Origin: Amphirosellinia nigrospora
Lineage: Eukaryota; Ascomycota; Sordariomycetes; Xylariales; Xylariaceae
Reading direction: 5' to 3'
Length of the DNA stretch: 64,000 nucleotides
Assembly: GCA_004123355.1 (NCBI GenBank)
Contig: SCHM01000002.1
Span: forward strand, 9,087,569-9,151,568
Under the pieces are notes generated by a model. The model made no database searches, was not told the origin of the DNA, and saw only the letters and a list, made by a program, of their open reading frames with translations. The position numbers and the translations under genes were made by a program. Positions 58,204-64,000 of this stretch are shown one piece after another; within the stretch, counting starts at the first letter, position 1, and every line of letters begins with the position of its first letter.

Positions 58204-59163
58204 CTTATTCTATCGGTCGTTTATATATTACTCTGGATAATTTTACTATTGATATAATCTACATATTTGGTGCGCCTTCGTATACAATTCGCGATCTCAT
58301 TGTGTAATCGACAATACGTGATACAACGTAACACATGTTGGCCGCAATCCAAGTCCAGTCGCTACTTCGACTAAAAGTACACCAAAAATTAGGCCAACAT
58401 TAGTCCTCATACCGTGAATAATGATTTAACTTTGTATTAGAATTCAGGCTAGATTAGACATACATAAGGCGATTACCTACGCTTGGGCTGCACTCACTTT
58501 CGTCCCAATAGGTAGAGCATGCCCCTATTCTACTCGGTGTCTCACAGTCGAAATTTATCGCTTCATGCCACACCTTGACCCGAACTATGGACGTATGACA
58601 AACTGGCTTTAGTAAGTTTCCCCTGATATGGATATGCTAGAATGATATCAGATAAAATATAGTTTCGCTGCAATGGCTATAGTAACAATGATACGATAAA
58701 TGTGCGGCGAGAGTTACGAGGCTGGTAAAATGAAGTTGAGACCAGGGTTGAATCTTAACCTTCACCCAAAGGATTTTACGCCTGCGTGTCTAATGTATTC
58801 CTGGCCAACGTATACCGAGGGGTTACGGCCCTATACGAACTGATTCGTAGCCGGTGAGGCAAGGTATTAGGGGGGTTCGTTAAAAACGAATTGATAGTCT
58901 CGGAAAAGATAGACTCAGAAACGGCCAGCCGTAGAGTAGTTGTGGTCTAATACTCGATTCCCCATACTGAAGTTCTAGATGGGGCATAACACTGTTATAG
59001 GATATTGGCTACCAACTCTAAGAATGCCTGTCGTCTATTTTGCAGACACCAAAGGGAAGAAAAATATAGCCTGATAATTAATCATCCTTGAAATCGCCGT
59101 CTCCTCAAATTCGACGTAACGGCTATGGTCTCGTGTTCATAGGCTCTTATCGTATAAATACCC
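58204..59163. other. Intergenic region with a possible diverged LTR fragment
   Basis: About 1 kb with no gene. Around 58844-58890 a short stretch shares the GTAGCCGGTGAGGC core with copy B in the same orientation, and may be part of a fourth, more decayed copy. Confidence 0.35.
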
Positions 59164-59499
59164 TGTTACACGGATCTAGCACAGAGAACAATGTCACACG
59201 AATCTAGCACGGAGCTCGCTAAATACTACTCATGAGGCTTAAGCAGTCATACGTGAATCCCAGTCAGTCACCGAAAGCTAAGATCGAACACCGAAACACC
59301 TAGTCTCCGGCTGCACAGATTTACGGTGGTCCACGAAGCTGTAGGAAAGATGGGAGGAAATTCGAGCACGAAAGGGCACGGAATCCTCATGCCTGGAGAA
59401 TCGAAGCTTAGATCTCATGACACCTCTGGCACCATAGTTGATTATTATCTAATTTACTTCAACTATTTCTAGGCCTTCTAACACTGAGCTCTTGTGACA
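59164..59499 (+). repeat. Solo-LTR-like repeat, copy C (diverged)
   Basis: A 336 bp sequence colinear with copy A but clearly more mutated, starting TGTTACACGG and ending TTGTGACA. Shared landmarks include CACCATAGT, a TTAGATCT/CTAGATCT box and GAGCCCTTGTGAC-like end. Flanks TACCC and CACCC (4 of 5 identical) may be an eroded target-site duplication. Confidence 0.65.
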
Positions 59500-61680
59500 C
59501 ACCCACACTACCTAGGTATTTATGAATTAGATCAAGTGATACAAACATCTAAGCCATTCATAAATATTTGGCACCAATATTACTATCACATCTTCTTTAG
59601 CAAGCCTCACGATACTAGACAAATAATTCCCATCACTAACCGTATTCTCATTATGAGACATACAGCTTCGCTAAGCGAGCATTGATTACCTATATACCAT
59701 CGTTTATCCATGATTGTAGTTGTGATAGTTGGTGAACGAATGTTTGGGGCAATCAGTCGTTCCCAGATTCTGCTTCCTCTGCTGAAAGATATCAATATAA
59801 ATATTAAAATATATTGTGTTGGTCTACCTAGTACTTACATATCTTGTCTAGCTAAGGTCTAAAAATACGGCGATCTAGTTTTAAAGCGTGTTTATTTTAG
59901 AAATCTGTATTACCTTTCAATGCGCCCCCCGGGTCGGTGTTGTGCACCGCGGGCAGTAGCTCGAGATCGCCATATTCAAAATCCCGGGAAATATTTTCAA
60001 AGAAGGAAACACATCGCGTGAGTAGTTTCCAAATCTGACATTGTGTAATTAACTTCCCAATAGCTACATGGGAGTAAAGGGAGACTGCAATCTGCCGAGG
60101 GGAATGATTCTAGCTTCTAAACCGATCGTTAAGTTATCTTTTTTATTTTTTTATTTTTTTTATAGAAATACAAGTGCGCGGCCGCAATATGATTTCCCCA
60201 GAGAGAAAATTGCCGTCTCGGCACCGGTTTATTTCTTCGATCGGAATGCTTGAGAAGGCTATTGGTTCCATCGTAGACGGTTTTCTAAGTGCTAGACTAC
60301 GTTCTAGGCACTCATACGCACTCCCTATAGACTAGGTTAGAATAGAAACACAGCTACAAGACTAATGAGGTCTACCCGGTTTGCCGGGGCCAGATCGGGG
60401 TCCGTGAACGTTAAACAAGGTGGGCTGGCATCTACTATAGATAAAGTTTCAATTTCGGGCAGTGGACTGGGCCAAGTTGGTGGAAACGACTGTTTTACGG
60501 CGACTACGCTACAATGAAAATTCTTTCGGCGGCACGCGGGGTATCAGCTGAGGGGTTTTGACTGACGAGTTTTAAACTATACTGTATGTAACTGTGCTAT
60601 AAGGTAAAGCGACGATAGTGGGAGGCGATGGCAGACTAAAGGGTGGCGTGTATGATTTGGTACATCTACTGAGAAAGTGTGTGGCCATTCTCTTTAGTAT
60701 CAAGGTATATATGCGTTAGCCTTAGTGTCCTGGCGGAGACTAACAGGCGCTCGGATTTTAGCGGACCAATTTTGTCGACTTTGCCCGTTCAGTAGATTTT
60801 CCTGATCTGTTCGGTGGCGCCCCTGGTCTGCCCTGGTCTATTCGACGAATGGCCCCAAGACGTGACGTACATGATGCCCATTCGAGGTGTGGAGAGCGCC
60901 AACTTGGAGGCTCTTATTAGACCAATTACCGGGGGTAGCTGTTAGGCAGTGTGTTCGACATGGGGCAGATGTAGAAATTCTACCTAGGTAGCTGGCATAA
61001 ACCAGCATTGGGCACCAAGGAAGAGGGGCCAGGTTGCGCCAGTCAGTCGTAATTTGCACTGATAAGCGATCTTGAACTGTGTGGCGGAGGTGACTCAGAC
61101 CGGACCGGCCACGAATCACGGCCGGCGTGATGGTCACAGCTTGAAATAATGCAATGGTTTGCCTTGAGGATTCATTAGCGAGTGGCCAATGGCGTGGCCC
61201 AAGAACTAAAAAACCCTTTTCGACGCTCAACGAATACCTCACTACGGCAGGTATTTGTATACATTGTCAACAGGTACGCCGCAATAGGGTTCTGATAGGG
61301 TTCTAATAGGATGAAGCAAGCGCGGCCTTTGCCTCCCAAAGTATGCTACGGGGGGTTTCCCCTCGCATCTGGCCAATACGAAGGCCGAGGGTGGAGCTGG
61401 TTGACTGGCAAATGGAGGCCAAAGCCTAGATGTGGAAGGCGGTGAATGTGGGGGAAAATAAAAAAGTTTTTTTTTCGTTCGGAACTTGTGCAGTGAATAG
61501 GAAGGAGGGTTAGAGGGGCACATGCCCCCGCAACACAGTTGCTGGCAGAACCAAGCGCGCCGCGCCACTCTGCGTTCTCTCTCAATAAAACCCACCTCCA
61601 CCCCTCTGCTCCCTCTTTCTTGATTTTCCTTTCGATTCCTCGTCACTATACCGTTAATCAAGGCATTAACATCTGGAAAT
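59500..61680. promoter_or_regulatory. Intergenic region and TEF1 promoter
   Basis: About 2.2 kb. Palindromes TACCTAGGTA lie at 59509 and 60981. No convincing gene is seen; an antisense 134-residue ORF at 60838-61242 lacks features. The last ~150 bp before 61681 are C/T-rich (cccacctccacccctctgct) and fit a strong fungal housekeeping promoter and transcription start. Confidence 0.45.
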
Positions 61681-61868
61681 GTGAGTACTCCTCCATCTTC
61701 ATCATCACAGAAATAGCTGCATCATCTTCTGCTTTCGCCGATTTATCTCTTCATCGTGCGCACAGTCTTTTTTGCCCAGCTGAAGGCCCCGTGGTGCCGT
61801 CCTCTCATCTGGCCAAAAGATCACCAACTGACTTTACCCGCCCGTGTAGTTTCACTCCCAATCTCTAG
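61681..61868 (+). other. Leader intron in the TEF1 5' UTR
   Basis: A GTGAGT donor at 61681 and a polypyrimidine-preceded CTCTAG acceptor at 61868 lie just upstream of the TEF1 start. A leader intron is common in fungal TEF1 genes and promotes expression. Confidence 0.6.
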
Positions 61869-61894
61869 ACCGAGAATCCTCATAGCCCGTCAAC

Positions 61895-63718
<1,824 letters not shown>

Positions 63719-64000
63719 ACACCTCAGGTTTTTTAAATTAAAAAAAAGGCTTGGGATGATCTACTTTATGAGGAATGTCATGACGGATCGGCGCTTTGAT
63801 AACGGTATTTCGTTCGCACGTTCTGTTGATATCGGCCGGGAATGATTGCGGACGGGTTCAGGGAAATATCTGTCACTTTTTCTCGTCCATGTGCTTCTAG
63901 CAAAATAGAGTCGTAGACCGTGTTCATCTTGTGCCATCTGGTTTTATGTGATATGATATAATGACTTACGTACTGAACAGGGAATCGTATTGTAATATTG
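63719..64000 (+). other. TEF1 3' flank
   Basis: Downstream of the stop is an A/T-rich 3' UTR (ttaaattaaaaaaaggc near 63735) to the window edge. No further gene is seen. Confidence 0.4.

Noticed and set aside
60838-61242. 134-residue antisense ORF upstream of TEF1
   Set aside because: No family features, and it lies in the promoter region of a highly expressed gene.

Overview
This window is nuclear DNA from a filamentous ascomycete (Pezizomycotina, most likely Sordariomycetes). The evidence is: many short introns of about 50-100 bp with GTRNGT donors, CTRAC-like branch sites and YAG acceptors; fungal families such as a Clr5-domain/ankyrin protein, MIC19 of the AIM13 type, EOS1, a HOL1-like MFS carrier and an AzgA-type purine permease; and an ~8.6 kb extremely AT-rich block that looks like repeat-induced point mutation (RIP). 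There are no operons. Genes sit on both strands, separated by 0.3-9 kb.

Layout: 0.3-1.0 kb eIF1 (SUI1); 1.9-3.0 kb TYW3; 3.3-4.0 kb MICOS subunit MIC19 (minus); 5.8-9.5 kb Clr5-domain/ankyrin-repeat protein (minus); 9.5-13.3 kb gene-poor DNA ending in a pyrimidine-rich leader; 13.3-15.7 kb three-RRM RNA-binding protein; 17.6-26.2 kb AT-rich RIP-like block with one GC-normal islet; 27.6-29.0 kb DUR3-like solute:sodium symporter; 29.8-30.8 kb mitoribosomal mL45/MBA1 (minus); 31.5-33.8 kb Myb/SANT-like DNA-binding protein (minus); 34.7-36.4 kb GDT1-like ion transporter; 37.9-38.9 kb L-rhamnose mutarotase; 41.2-43.3 kb purine permease; 43.9-45.1 kb ATG3 (minus); 45.8-46.4 kb ribosomal protein eL37; 46.7-47.7 kb Elongator subunit ELP6 (minus); 49.3-51.9 kb MFS transporter; 52.4-53.1 kb mitochondrial thioredoxin-like protein; 53.8-54.7 kb EOS1 (minus); 55.8-59.5 kb three copies of a ~350 bp solo-LTR-like repeat around an RNase H-fold protein gene (56.3-57.4 kb, minus); 61.9-63.7 kb eEF1A.

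Most genes are housekeeping. Several serve protein synthesis: eIF1, eEF1A, eL37, mL45/MBA1, and the tRNA-modification factors TYW3 and ELP6. MIC19, MBA1 and the thioredoxin-like protein are mitochondrial. The four transporters are scattered and do not form a cluster. I see no secondary-metabolite cluster, CRISPR array or tRNA gene.

The most important caution is that almost every long coding region carries one or more single-base frameshifts, mostly one missing base in a short run. This includes the essential eEF1A gene (three indels) and eL37. Many of these restore exact codon totals when one base is added back. This looks like consensus error in the assembly rather than biology, so frameshifts in the ankyrin, symporter and other genes cannot be read as pseudogenisation without raw reads.

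I did not find a convincing new biological system. The best leads are the RIP-like block with its flanking repeats and islet, the LTR family with a target-site duplication, and an over-represented 10 bp palindrome in intergenic DNA.
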